A stretch of DNA of 64,000 bases from an uncultured Clostridia bacterium. GTDB taxonomy: Bacteria; Bacillota; Clostridia; Oscillospirales; Acutalibacteraceae. Below, one piece after another: positions 26,002 through 34,434 of the stretch (its first letter is position 1; each line of letters begins with the position of its first letter). The position numbers were made by a program, and so were the translations under genes. The stretch covers positions 186,001-250,000 of the forward strand of contig CALWIK010000002.1 in NCBI GenBank assembly GCA_944380725.1, written 5' to 3'. A model generated the notes under the pieces. That model had not been told where the DNA came from and made no database searches. It saw only the letters and a list, made by a program, of their open reading frames with translations.

Positions 26002-27048
26002 TCAAATAATTTCTTTTTCTGGTTTTATATCTATTTTCCATCCAGTTAATTTTGCTGCCAGCCTAACATTTTGGCCTTTATTACCAATGGCTAAAGAAAG
26101 TTGATTGTTAGGCACAATCGCTACACAAGTATTAGAAACATTAGGAGCAATAATTATATTTAAAACTTCGGCTGGTGCAAGCGCAGCTGCAATAAATTTT
26201 GCTGGGTCTTCATTATACTCTATAATATCTATTTTTTCTCCACCTAATTCTTCAACAATAGTGTTTATCCTGCTGCCTTTTGAGCCAATGCATGCTCCTA
26301 CAGGATCCACGTCTTTATTTTTGCTTAAAACTGCAAGTTTTGTTCTAGACCCAGCTTCACGAGAGACGCTTTTTATTTCTATTGTACCATCATAAATTTC
26401 AGGTACTTCTTTTTCAAACATTCTTTTAATCATATCCGGATGTCTTCTTGAAATTATAGCCCATGGTCCTTTATCGCCATCTTTTACATCTACAATATAA
26501 ACTTTAATCTGATCTCCTTCATGCAGATTATCTACACTAAGTTGTTCATTTTTGGGCAAAAAGCCTTCCGATTTCCCGATTTTTAATGTAGCTGTTCCAG
26601 AACGTGGATCAATCTTTTCTACCGTTGCAGGTACCACTTCCTGACATTTATTTTCAAATTCTTGGAGCATAAGTTCTCGCTCTCCATCTCGGATTCCCTG
26701 TCTAATAATATTTCTAGCAGTCTGTGCTGCAATTCTACCAAACTCTTTAGTCTCCAACTTTACTGCAACTTTTTCGCCAATACTAGTATTAGGGTCAATA
26801 CGTCTCGCATCTTTTAAAGCTATCTCTTGCCCAAAGTCAGATACATTTTCTACCACATTTTTACGCAAATAAACCTCAAACTTTCCTTTATTTGCATCTA
26901 TATTAATCACCACATCATCATTACCGTTATAACTATTTTTACAAGCGGTTACAATAGCTTTTTTTATTTTATCAAGCATAAAACCGATCTGAATCCCTTT
27001 TTCTTTTTCAATAAGAGCCAACGCATCAAATAATTCTTTATTTTTCAT
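26002..27048 (-). CDS. nusA: transcription elongation/termination factor NusA
   Basis: NusA binds RNA polymerase and nascent RNA and influences pausing, termination and antitermination. It has an N-terminal domain (about residues 1-125), an S1 domain (about 130-200), and two KH domains with GACIGSKGSRI (about 240) and LAIGNKGQNVRLAAKLTGW (about 320). At 348 residues it lacks the C-terminal acidic repeats of Gammaproteobacterial NusA, as Firmicutes usually do. I start at the ATG at 27048; its GGAGG is about 11 bases away. Confidence 0.95.
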   Translation of the reverse strand: MKNKELFDALALIEKEKGIQIGFMLDKIKKAIVTACKNSYNGNDDVVINIDANKGKFEVYLRKNVVENVSDFGQEIALKDARRIDPNTSIGEKVAVKLETKEFGRIAAQTARNIIRQGIRDGERELMLQEFENKCQEVVPATVEKIDPRSGTATLKIGKSEGFLPKNEQLSVDNLHEGDQIKVYIVDVKDGDKGPWAIISRRHPDMIKRMFEKEVPEIYDGTIEIKSVSREAGSRTKLAVLSKNKDVDPVGACIGSKGSRINTIVEELGGEKIDIIEYNEDPAKFIAAALAPAEVLNIIIAPNVSNTCVAIVPNNQLSLAIGNKGQNVRLAAKLTGWKIDIKPEKEII

Positions 27049-27072
27049 TTTATCAAAAACCTCCAATTAAGT

Positions 27073-27552
27073 TTAAAAATCATCAAGTTTAATAAATGCA
27101 ATATTTTTTCTTAAAATGTCAATTGTTTTTAGTTCATCCTCAGAGCAAATACTCAAACTATTCCCATCAAAATACAACAAACTGCCATTAATCTGTTTTA
27201 CATCTTTATTAATTGGCCTAATTAGTCTGACGATAATTTTATGACCGATAAATTTTTTTAAGTGATCGTCTCTTGTAAGGTATCTATTAATTCCTGGAGA
27301 ACATACTTCTAGCAAATAGTTCTGAGAAATAGGATCCAGTTCATCAATTGGTTTATCAATAGCTCGGCTTAACTTTTCACAGTCTTCAACAGTAACACCA
27401 TTTTCACTATCTATAAAAATTCTGAGATAATAGTTAGGTCCCTCTTTTAAAAACTGCACATCCCAAATGCTGAGGTCTAAATTGTGTGCAATAGGTTCTA
27501 CCAACTTCCAAACGGAGCTTACAATGTTTTTTCCGCGAATTTTTTTATTCAA
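27073..27552 (-). CDS. rimP: ribosome maturation factor RimP
   Basis: RimP (159 residues) assists 30S assembly. The motifs DLSIWDVQFLKEGPNYYLRIFID and DCEKLSRAIDKPIDE are present. The start is inferred as TTG at 27552 because TTGAGG lies 7 bases before it; the longer frame from 27594 would begin inside the leader hairpin. It heads the rimP-nusA-infB operon. Confidence 0.93.
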   Translation of the reverse strand: MNKKIRGKNIVSSVWKLVEPIAHNLDLSIWDVQFLKEGPNYYLRIFIDSENGVTVEDCEKLSRAIDKPIDELDPISQNYLLEVCSPGINRYLTRDDHLKKFIGHKIIVRLIRPINKDVKQINGSLLYFDGNSLSICSEDELKTIDILRKNIAFIKLDDF

Positions 27553-27574
27553 AGCATTCACCTCAATACAAACA

Positions 27575-27599
27575 AAAGAGCGGGCACATCCCACTCTTT
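27575..27599 (-). promoter_or_regulatory. leader hairpin of the rimP-nusA operon
   Basis: AAAGAG-T-GGG pairs with CCC-G-CTCTTT around a 5-base loop; TGTTTGTATTG follows on the leftward strand. Similar hairpins lie before this operon in other Firmicutes, so an attenuator or processing site is likely. Confidence 0.6.
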
Positions 27600-27625
27600 A
27601 AAAAACGAATAAAACATTATGTATT

Positions 27626-27654
27626 AGTATACTATAAATTTATATTTATTTCAA
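27626..27654 (-). promoter_or_regulatory. sigma-A promoter for rimP-nusA-infB operon
   Basis: On the leftward strand TTGAAA and TATACT are 17 bp apart, just upstream of the leader hairpin. Confidence 0.7.
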
Positions 27655-27798
27655 CAGATATAAAAAACTTTTCATATAAAAACTAGCCACGTCAAAAAAC
27701 AAGTGAATATATCTCACCAAAAACAGTAATTGCTAGACTTTTTTTGTAAGATATTTTTAATTATTTTACTCCAAAATTTATTTTAAAAGGTGAAAATA

Positions 27799-28206
27799 AT
27801 GCTATCACAAAAGCTAAAAAGGCTAAGAGAAAATAATGGATATACCCAACAGCAGGTTGCCAACGCCTTAAGCATAGAGCGATCGACTTATACTTATTAC
27901 GAAACCGGTAAAACCACTCCGGATATTAATACTATTGTAAAACTTGCAAAGATTTTTAACGTTTCTTATGCTGAAATGCTCGAAAATGAAGAAACTCAAC
28001 CTAAAAAACCATTAAAAGATGCTGGTAACGATCTGTACTACTATGATTCTAAAAGTTTTAATCATGTTTATGAACTTTCTAAACAAGAAAAAACTTTAAT
28101 TAGTCTATATAGAGTTTTGCCTGCAAAACTGCAGAATGAATTGTTGGATTCCTTAAAAGATCAAGTTGATAGTAATTCTAAGAAGAAAAATAAATCTTTG
28201 CAATAA
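27799..28206 (+). CDS. XRE-family helix-turn-helix regulator
   Basis: A 135-residue protein with an N-terminal Cro/C1 helix-turn-helix (about residues 5-60; NGYTQQQVANALSIERSTYTYYETGKTTPD is the core region) and a C-terminal part of unknown role. The ATG at 27799 follows AAAGGTG; a GTG at 27790 is less likely. It could be the regulator of the dehydrogenase/AEC pair to the right, but that is inference from proximity; it points towards them and a terminator separates them. Confidence 0.88.
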   Translation: MLSQKLKRLRENNGYTQQQVANALSIERSTYTYYETGKTTPDINTIVKLAKIFNVSYAEMLENEETQPKKPLKDAGNDLYYYDSKSFNHVYELSKQEKTLISLYRVLPAKLQNELLDSLKDQVDSNSKKKNKSLQ

Positions 28207-28213
28207 ATAATTG

Positions 28214-28236
28214 AATAGGCTTTAAAAGCCTATTTT
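28214..28236 (+). terminator. intrinsic terminator after the XRE gene
   Basis: AATAGGCTTT and AAAGCCTATT form a stem with a short A loop and end in TTT. Confidence 0.75.
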
Positions 28237-28302
28237 ATGTTTACACTTATCTAAAATTTATAATGCACTGAAGTCTTTTTAAGTCAATTATTATTCAAGC
28301 AT

Positions 28303-29232
28303 TTAAAACTTATCGATTAAAAATACAACTAAAGGAACTGTCGCTACGCTAAACATACTAGTAATTAATACTGTTGCCACTGCATATTCAGGATTATTTT
28401 CGTATTTTTGGGCAAATATCGCTATCGACGTCATAGAAGGAAGAGAAAAAAGTAGTACAACGGCTCTAACAATGTTTTCTGAGATTTGTGTTTGTTTTAA
28501 TATTAACCAAACCATTAAAGGAAAGATTATCATTTTAAATAGAATTAATACATACAGTTCTAGGTTTTTAAAGTATTTTTTTATATTAGAAAAACAAAAC
28601 AGCCCTCCAATATAAATCATAGATAGTACCGGTGTCATACTGCCTATCGGAGATAATGAATAAAATAAAGCTCTAGGTAGCCTTAGTTCTAAAACGACTC
28701 CAAATAAAGAAAGAGCTATTGCGATAAGAGATGGATTCATAAATTTTTTTAAGCCTTCTAATGTATGATTATTTAAATTAGAAGTTAGCTTTACTCCTAA
28801 GGTCCAGAGCATTATTTGGTCAACTATAGTGCACAGCGATGAAAAAACTCCACCCTCTTGCTTAAATACAGCTAAAATTAACGGAATACCGATAAATCCT
28901 GCATTAGAAAATGTAGCTAAAGCTTTATAAATGTTTGCCTTTTTTTTATCAAAACGAAAAAAATATACAACAATACAGTTTAATAAATACAAAATAATAA
29001 AACATATCAAATAAACTACAAATATTGGTAAGGAATTCAGCAAATCAATATATGATGGACCAGACAATAAATTACAAATTAACATCGCAGGCATAGTTAT
29101 CATTATTATAAATTTGGACATTGAGTTAAGTGTTGCTTGATCCATAATCTTATATTTAACACACAAAAAACCTATTAACACAAAAAAAGTAAAGATAAAT
29201 AATTGTTGTAAAATAATAAAGAATTGTTCCAT
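28303..29232 (-). CDS. AEC-family (auxin efflux carrier-type) transporter
   Basis: A 309-residue integral membrane protein with about ten hydrophobic segments. The family transports organic anions such as malate, but the true substrate here is unknown. Conserved features include the N-terminal LLIGFLCVKYKI (shared by AEC/malate permeases), the Asn-containing helix ATFSNAGFIGIPLI, and the C-terminal LPSMTSIAIFAQKY. I start at 29232 because GGAG precedes that ATG. It lies 63 bases downstream of the dehydrogenase gene and is probably cotranscribed, so the two may share a substrate. Confidence 0.88.
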   Translation of the reverse strand: MEQFFIILQQLFIFTFFVLIGFLCVKYKIMDQATLNSMSKFIIMITMPAMLICNLLSGPSYIDLLNSLPIFVVYLICFIILYLLNCIVVYFFRFDKKKANIYKALATFSNAGFIGIPLILAVFKQEGGVFSSLCTIVDQIMLWTLGVKLTSNLNNHTLEGLKKFMNPSLIAIALSLFGVVLELRLPRALFYSLSPIGSMTPVLSMIYIGGLFCFSNIKKYFKNLELYVLILFKMIIFPLMVWLILKQTQISENIVRAVVLLFSLPSMTSIAIFAQKYENNPEYAVATVLITSMFSVATVPLVVFLIDKF

Positions 29233-29295
29233 ATGAATAATCTCCAAAATTCTTAATGGATTCTTCCTTTTCTTGCTCAAAATTGAAGTTTTATA

Positions 29296-30924
29296 TTAAA
29301 TATTGCATGTTTTTCTACCTTTTTCTTGTAAATTATAATAATAAGCCAAAACTTCTCCAATATCATAGTCGTTAGAAATAGAGAACACATCTCGATTTAA
29401 AATAAAGCCTTTATCTTTCAAAACTTTTTGAGCATCATTGTAAACATAATCAATAGTTTCTTTCCAAAACAAAATATTTTCTACACGCAAATCAACCCAA
29501 CCTACTTGGATCCATTTTTCTAAACGATCTTTTGTGATTGTTAAATTGCAACCTTTGTCTGGAAACAGGCTATACTCACCTATAAACATACTATTGTCTT
29601 CCATTACAATAGGTAGTCCTAAAGATAATATTTCTATAATTAAATCTTTATTATTTTCGATATTCCTAGTAACTAAGTCGCATAATTTTTTTATATCTAT
29701 ATTTTTAAGACTCTCCACTGTTTTGCAGACTTGCTTTATAATATGCAATTCATATAGACGCTTTGCTACTGTAACACCTAGATTTCCCGTAGCAATACTG
29801 GTTGAATTGTTTTTTTGCATTAAAAGTTTAATTTCAGATTTTATTTTTTCTACCATAACCTTACCTGCAAAAGTTGATGTTAACATTCCAGAATCCATAT
29901 AATTTAACATATTTCGGTTTGTTTTTCCACATATGTCTTCCATGGCTGCATTTGCAACTTCCTCTTTAGTTATAGCCTCCATCTGACCCACTGCAGTAAG
30001 TACAGATAGTTCATATAGAGAATAGACATGATTTTCACCGGCTCTAACTACAGGAAATTCAAGATATTCATCACAAATTCCTTTTGAATAAGTTAGAATG
30101 TCTCCATCTTTAATTTTTATTTTTTTAGGATTGTCAAATTTTTTAATTAATCCCATGTCTGTTTCAATTGGCTCAAATTTTGTGGAGTCGTATCCAACAA
30201 ACGTAGATGGTATCAAAAGACTTATATTATAATGCGTTGTGTGGGACAGGTTCCACAATAATTGATGTAAAACTCCTGCAGCCGAAATTTTGCCCATCAA
30301 AGCAAAAGACAATGATGCCTTTGGTGTGTCGCCGTGAGTGTATGGCATATTCATGCCCATGCCTCCAAGACCGGTTGTTGAAACTTTTAAATATTTTTTT
30401 ATTTTAAAATCTTCCATTACCAATTTTAATGAGTATACAAAATTTATTGCCTTAGGTACAAAGTCATTAAGAAGAATTTCTGCAGAAGTATCCACATCGA
30501 CAGTGGCCTCATTGCTTACTTTACTAAGTATCAATTCTGGTTTATAATGGTTACCAAGAACAGTTCCTGAATTTATTGCATCTATTATTAAATAGGGCTT
30601 CCATTTTTGAACCAAGTTATATAAAGTAGATTTTTTTAATATCTCGGGGCTTAAATCAGAATAGAAAAAATTTAAAAGTTCATATTTATTTTGCAGCTGT
30701 TCTTCAATTGTTGTTAATTTATTAAAGTCAAAGGGTAAAAATATATCTCCATATGACGGAATAAATTCTATATTTTTACAAATCTTTGAAAAATATACAC
30801 AGCAATAATCTGATTCTTTTTTTGTTAAGTTATGTAATATAATTCTATCTGGTTTATGTTCAAGAATTCTTTTAGTTATTGCTTTACCTATTTGTCCCAC
30901 GCCTAAAACTAAAATTGTTTTCAT
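29296..30924 (-). CDS. uncharacterised SDR-like NAD(P)-binding protein (542 aa)
   Basis: The N-terminus ILVLGVGQIGKAITKRI is a Rossmann GxGxxG site for NAD(P). The middle has STTGLGGMGMNMPYTH, a motif of an unassigned extended SDR-type family. The rest of this large protein (542 residues) gives no specific pathway. It is encoded with an AEC anion exporter, suggesting that it makes or uses an organic acid; that is inference. Start: ATG at 30924 after GGAGG. A promoter with a perfect inverted repeat precedes it. Confidence 0.7.
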   Translation of the reverse strand: MKTILVLGVGQIGKAITKRILEHKPDRIILHNLTKKESDYCCVYFSKICKNIEFIPSYGDIFLPFDFNKLTTIEEQLQNKYELLNFFYSDLSPEILKKSTLYNLVQKWKPYLIIDAINSGTVLGNHYKPELILSKVSNEATVDVDTSAEILLNDFVPKAINFVYSLKLVMEDFKIKKYLKVSTTGLGGMGMNMPYTHGDTPKASLSFALMGKISAAGVLHQLLWNLSHTTHYNISLLIPSTFVGYDSTKFEPIETDMGLIKKFDNPKKIKIKDGDILTYSKGICDEYLEFPVVRAGENHVYSLYELSVLTAVGQMEAITKEEVANAAMEDICGKTNRNMLNYMDSGMLTSTFAGKVMVEKIKSEIKLLMQKNNSTSIATGNLGVTVAKRLYELHIIKQVCKTVESLKNIDIKKLCDLVTRNIENNKDLIIEILSLGLPIVMEDNSMFIGEYSLFPDKGCNLTITKDRLEKWIQVGWVDLRVENILFWKETIDYVYNDAQKVLKDKGFILNRDVFSISNDYDIGEVLAYYYNLQEKGRKTCNI

Positions 30925-31063
30925 TTTGATTTTCCTCCATTTTAATAAATTTATTTTTCTCTGCAGGAGTAAAAAGCTCGCATTAATATAAAATTATTTT
31001 GGGCAACGCTCCTTATAACAAAATAAAATATAGCAAAATATGATACATTTAAAATATAATTCC

Positions 31064-31111
31064 ATATTATTCTTAAAAAGAATAATATTCTGTCGATTTT
31101 TGTCTTGTCAA
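31064..31111 (-). promoter_or_regulatory. promoter with operator for the dehydrogenase-AEC operon
   Basis: On the leftward strand TTGACA (31111-31106) and TATTAT (31087-31082) are 18 bp apart. A perfect 11-bp inverted repeat, ATATTATTCTT / AAGAATAATAT, covers 31064-31088 and includes the -10 box. A repressor site at this place is likely. Confidence 0.65.
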
Positions 31112-31186
31112 TTAAATGCAACGTTAAAAATTTTAAAATGCAATATTGACTTTGTATATCAATATGTTTTATAATTAAAATATTAG

Positions 31187-31263
<77 letters not shown>

Positions 31264-31459
31264 CTTTAGATTGATGTAAAAGAGTCTGAAGTCTTTTTTT
31301 TGTTTTCCTTTGGAAGAGTTAAATCGCTTAACAGGTAATCTGCTTTTTATTTGTGTGCTCAAAAATTTTGTAGTCATTTGATATTATGTATTTATAGAAG
31401 TTAATTTTAATGGTAAAATATAAGTATAGAAAATATATTATTTGTTTTAGGCAATATAA

Positions 31460-31490
31460 AAAAGAATTCTTAAAAATAAGAATTCTTTTT
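31460..31490 (+). terminator. intrinsic terminator upstream of secA
   Basis: AGAATTCTTA pairs with TAAGAATTCT around an AAA loop and is followed by a T run. Confidence 0.65.
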
Positions 31491-31533
31491 TTAATAAAAC
31501 AAACAATATTGTAAAACAGCGATAAAAAAAGTA

Positions 31534-31562
31534 GTGACTTTTCTTATCTTTTGTGTTATAAT
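31534..31562 (+). promoter_or_regulatory. sigma-A promoter for secA
   Basis: GTGACT (4 of 6) and TATAAT are 17 bp apart, 38 bases before the start codon. Confidence 0.6.
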
Positions 31563-31600
31563 TTGAGGTAATATTCAAAATAAAACTCGAAGGTGATATA

Positions 31601-34348
31601 ATGAATATATTAAAGACCCTTTTTGGTAATTACAGTAAAAGAGAAGTCAAACGCATTCAACCTATTTGTAACGCTGTGCTTGCGCTTGAAGAAACTTATA
31701 AAAAAATGAGCGACAAAGAGCTAAAAAATCAGACTCAAATTTTAAAGGATAAATTAAACAACGGTGCCACACTGGATGATATTCTTACAGAAGCATTTGC
31801 CGTTTGCCGTGAGGCTTCTACTAGGGTTCTTGGTATGACTCATTTTCCTGTTCAAATTATAGGAGGAATTATTCTTCACCAAGGACGAATAAGCGAAATG
31901 AAAACTGGTGAAGGAAAAACTCTAGTAGAAACCTTACCAGCATATTTAAATGCGCTAGAAGGCAAAGGAGTTCATATTGTAACAGTTAATGACTATCTTG
32001 CAAGGCGTGACTCTGAATTAATGGGTAAGATCTTCAGATTTTTGGGTTTAACCGTGGGGCTTTTAAGTCAAAATATGGAGAACGAAGATCGTAAAAAAGC
32101 ATATGCTGCAGATATAACTTATTGTACTAACAATGAGCTAGGGTTTGACTATCTTCGTGATAACATGGTTACGTATAAAGAAAATAGAGTTCAGCGAGGC
32201 CATAATTTTGCAATCGTTGACGAAGTCGACTCTATATTGATAGACGAGGCTAGAACTCCACTTATTATATCTGGTCCTGGCGATAAATCTACTGAATTAT
32301 ACAACATAGTAAATAAATTTGCTAAAACACTAAAAATGGTAAAAGTTGCAGAAATCGACACAAAAGAAGATAACGATGAACTATATACGGATGCAGATTA
32401 TATTGTGGATGAAAAAGCAAAAACAGCTACTCTAACACAAAATGGAGTAAAAAAAGCAGAAGAATATTTTCATGTAGATAATTTGACCGATGCTGATAAT
32501 ATTAATCTTCAACATCATATAAATCAAGCAATTAGAGCACATGGAGTAATGATAAAAGATATTGATTACGTCGTTAAAGATGGGGAAGTTTTAATTGTTG
32601 ACGAATTTACTGGGCGCATTATGTATGGCCGTAGATATAATGAAGGATTGCATCAGGCAATTGAAGCTAAAGAAAATGTAAAAGTTGAAAGAGAGTCTAA
32701 AACTTTAGCATCAATTACTTTTCAGAACTATTTTAGATTATATAATAAGCTCTCTGGCATGACTGGTACCGCTATGACAGAAGAAGAAGAATTTAGAGAA
32801 ATTTATAAACTCGATGTTGTAGAAATTCCAACAAATAAGCCAGTTATTAGAAAGGATAAGCCTGATGTGGTTTTTAAAACCGAAAAAGGCAAATACAACG
32901 CCGTTGTTAATGATATCTTAGAGTATCATAAAAAAGGGCAGCCAGTATTGGTAGGAACTGTTTCAATAGATAAATCAGAACGTTTGAGTGATTTGTTGAA
33001 AAAAAACGGAATAAAACATACTGTTCTAAATGCTAAATATCACGAAAAAGAAGCTGAAATTGTGGCACAAGCAGGTAAAAAAGGTGCGGTAACTATTGCA
33101 ACAAATATGGCCGGTCGTGGTACGGATATAAGTCTTGGAGGTAATGCAGAATATTTAGCCATAGCCGAGATGCGCAGGATGCAAATAAGTGAAGAGATAA
33201 TTAGTGAAGCTAGCGGTTTTGCAGACACCGATGATGAACGTATTTTAGAAGCTAGAGAAACGTTTAACAAGCTGTTGGCTAAATATAAAGAAGAAATTAA
33301 GGGGCAAAAAGAAGAAGTTTTAGATTTAGGTGGACTTGCGATCATTGGAACAGAACGTCACGAAACTAGAAGAATAGATAATCAGCTACGAGGCCGATCT
33401 GGCCGTCAAGGGGACCCCGGAGAAACAAGATTTTATCTTTCACTAGAAGATGATTTAATGCGTCTTTTCGGCGGAGAACGCTTAAAACATTGGATGGACA
33501 GATTAAATATTCCAGAAGATGAGCCTATTGATAGCAGGATGGTCACAAATGCAATAGAAAGCGCTCAGCGCAAGGTCGAAGGACGAGATTTCGGTATTCG
33601 AAAAAATGTGCTTCAGTTTGATGACGTTATGGATAGACAACGTCAAATTATTTATGATCAAAGGAATAAAGTTCTCGATGGAGATGATATTCGCACTCAG
33701 ATTATTAAAATGATAGAGCAATCAATCGAAAAAAACGTACAAAATTATTTACCAACCAGCAAATTTGATGACTCTTGGAACATTATTGGTCTTAAAGATT
33801 TCTATTTAGGCTGGTTGTTGAATGATGACGAATTAAATTATTCTGATGAAGAAATAAAGCAGCTTCAGTCTGAAGATATAATCAAAAATTTAACAGAAAA
33901 GGCACTCTCAATTTATAAAGAACGTGAAAAAATGTTTGGAGATGAAATGTCTCGCGAAATTGAACGCGTAGTGCTTTTAAAGAATGTAGATAACTACTGG
34001 ATGGATCACATTGATGCCATGGAAGAGTTAAAGCGCGGCATACGTTTGCGAGCTTATGCACAGCGTGACCCGGTTGTTGAGTATAGAATAGAAGGCTTTG
34101 ACATGTTCGACGAAATGATCGATGCAATTCGTGATGATACAGTTAAAATTCTGTTAACCTTTAAGCTTCCTGGTAACAATAAAGTACCAAAACGCCATGA
34201 TAACCAGGCCCCATCAACATCTTCATCTGCTGATGGATATTTGCCAGAAATAAAAACTGTTCGAAATACAGAAAAAATAGGAAGAAATGATTCTTGCCCT
34301 TGCGGCAGCGGTAAAAAATACAAAAAATGTTGTGGCGCAGATCAATAA
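31601..34348 (+). CDS. secA: preprotein translocase ATPase SecA
   Basis: SecA drives secretory proteins through the SecYEG channel. The Walker A MKTGEGKT (about residue 100) and the [19 protein letters not shown] motif (about 205) are in nucleotide-binding domain 1. NBD2 has the [10 protein letters not shown] (about 505) and [11 protein letters not shown] segment (about 595). The helical scaffold follows. The C-terminus [13 protein letters not shown] is the zinc-binding SEC-C motif that contacts lipids or ribosomes. At 915 residues it is normal. The AAGGTG site lies before the ATG. Confidence 0.98.
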   Translation: MNILKTLFGNYSKREVKRIQPICNAVLALEETYKKMSDKELKNQTQILKDKLNNGATLDDILTEAFAVCREASTRVLGMTHFPVQIIGGIILHQGRISEMKTGEGKTLVETLPAYLNALEGKGVHIVTVNDYLARRDSELMGKIFRFLGLTVGLLSQNMENEDRKKAYAADITYCTNNELGFDYLRDNMVTYKENRVQRGHNFAIVDEVDSILIDEARTPLIISGPGDKSTELYNIVNKFAKTLKMVKVAEIDTKEDNDELYTDADYIVDEKAKTATLTQNGVKKAEEYFHVDNLTDADNINLQHHINQAIRAHGVMIKDIDYVVKDGEVLIVDEFTGRIMYGRRYNEGLHQAIEAKENVKVERESKTLASITFQNYFRLYNKLSGMTGTAMTEEEEFREIYKLDVVEIPTNKPVIRKDKPDVVFKTEKGKYNAVVNDILEYHKKGQPVLVGTVSIDKSERLSDLLKKNGIKHTVLNAKYHEKEAEIVAQAGKKGAVTIATNMAGRGTDISLGGNAEYLAIAEMRRMQISEEIISEASGFADTDDERILEARETFNKLLAKYKEEIKGQKEEVLDLGGLAIIGTERHETRRIDNQLRGRSGRQGDPGETRFYLSLEDDLMRLFGGERLKHWMDRLNIPEDEPIDSRMVTNAIESAQRKVEGRDFGIRKNVLQFDDVMDRQRQIIYDQRNKVLDGDDIRTQIIKMIEQSIEKNVQNYLPTSKFDDSWNIIGLKDFYLGWLLNDDELNYSDEEIKQLQSEDIIKNLTEKALSIYKEREKMFGDEMSREIERVVLLKNVDNYWMDHIDAMEELKRGIRLRAYAQRDPVVEYRIEGFDMFDEMIDAIRDDTVKILLTFKLPGNNKVPKRHDNQAPSTSSSADGYLPEIKTVRNTEKIGRNDSCPCGSGKKYKKCCGADQ

Positions 34349-34362
34349 TTTTTTAAATATAA

Positions 34363-34398
34363 AAAAGCGAACCGTGATACGTTTTGCGGTTCGCTTTT
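34363..34398. terminator. strong bidirectional terminator between secA and clpC
   Basis: AAAAGCGAACCG and CGGTTCGCTTTT are a perfect 12-bp inverted repeat, with A and T runs on the two sides, in the gap between converging secA and clpC. Confidence 0.9.
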
Positions 34399-34434
34399 TA
34401 TTCTAATTAAAATTTAGCTTAATTAACCTTTTAT

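Larger units (their letters stand above)
31264..31600. other. intergenic region between tRNA and secA
   Basis: No gene was found in this 337-base region. A weak hairpin with eight T residues (about 31276-31302) may end the tRNA transcript. A second hairpin lies at 31460-31490 and the secA promoter at 31534-31562. Confidence 0.5.
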
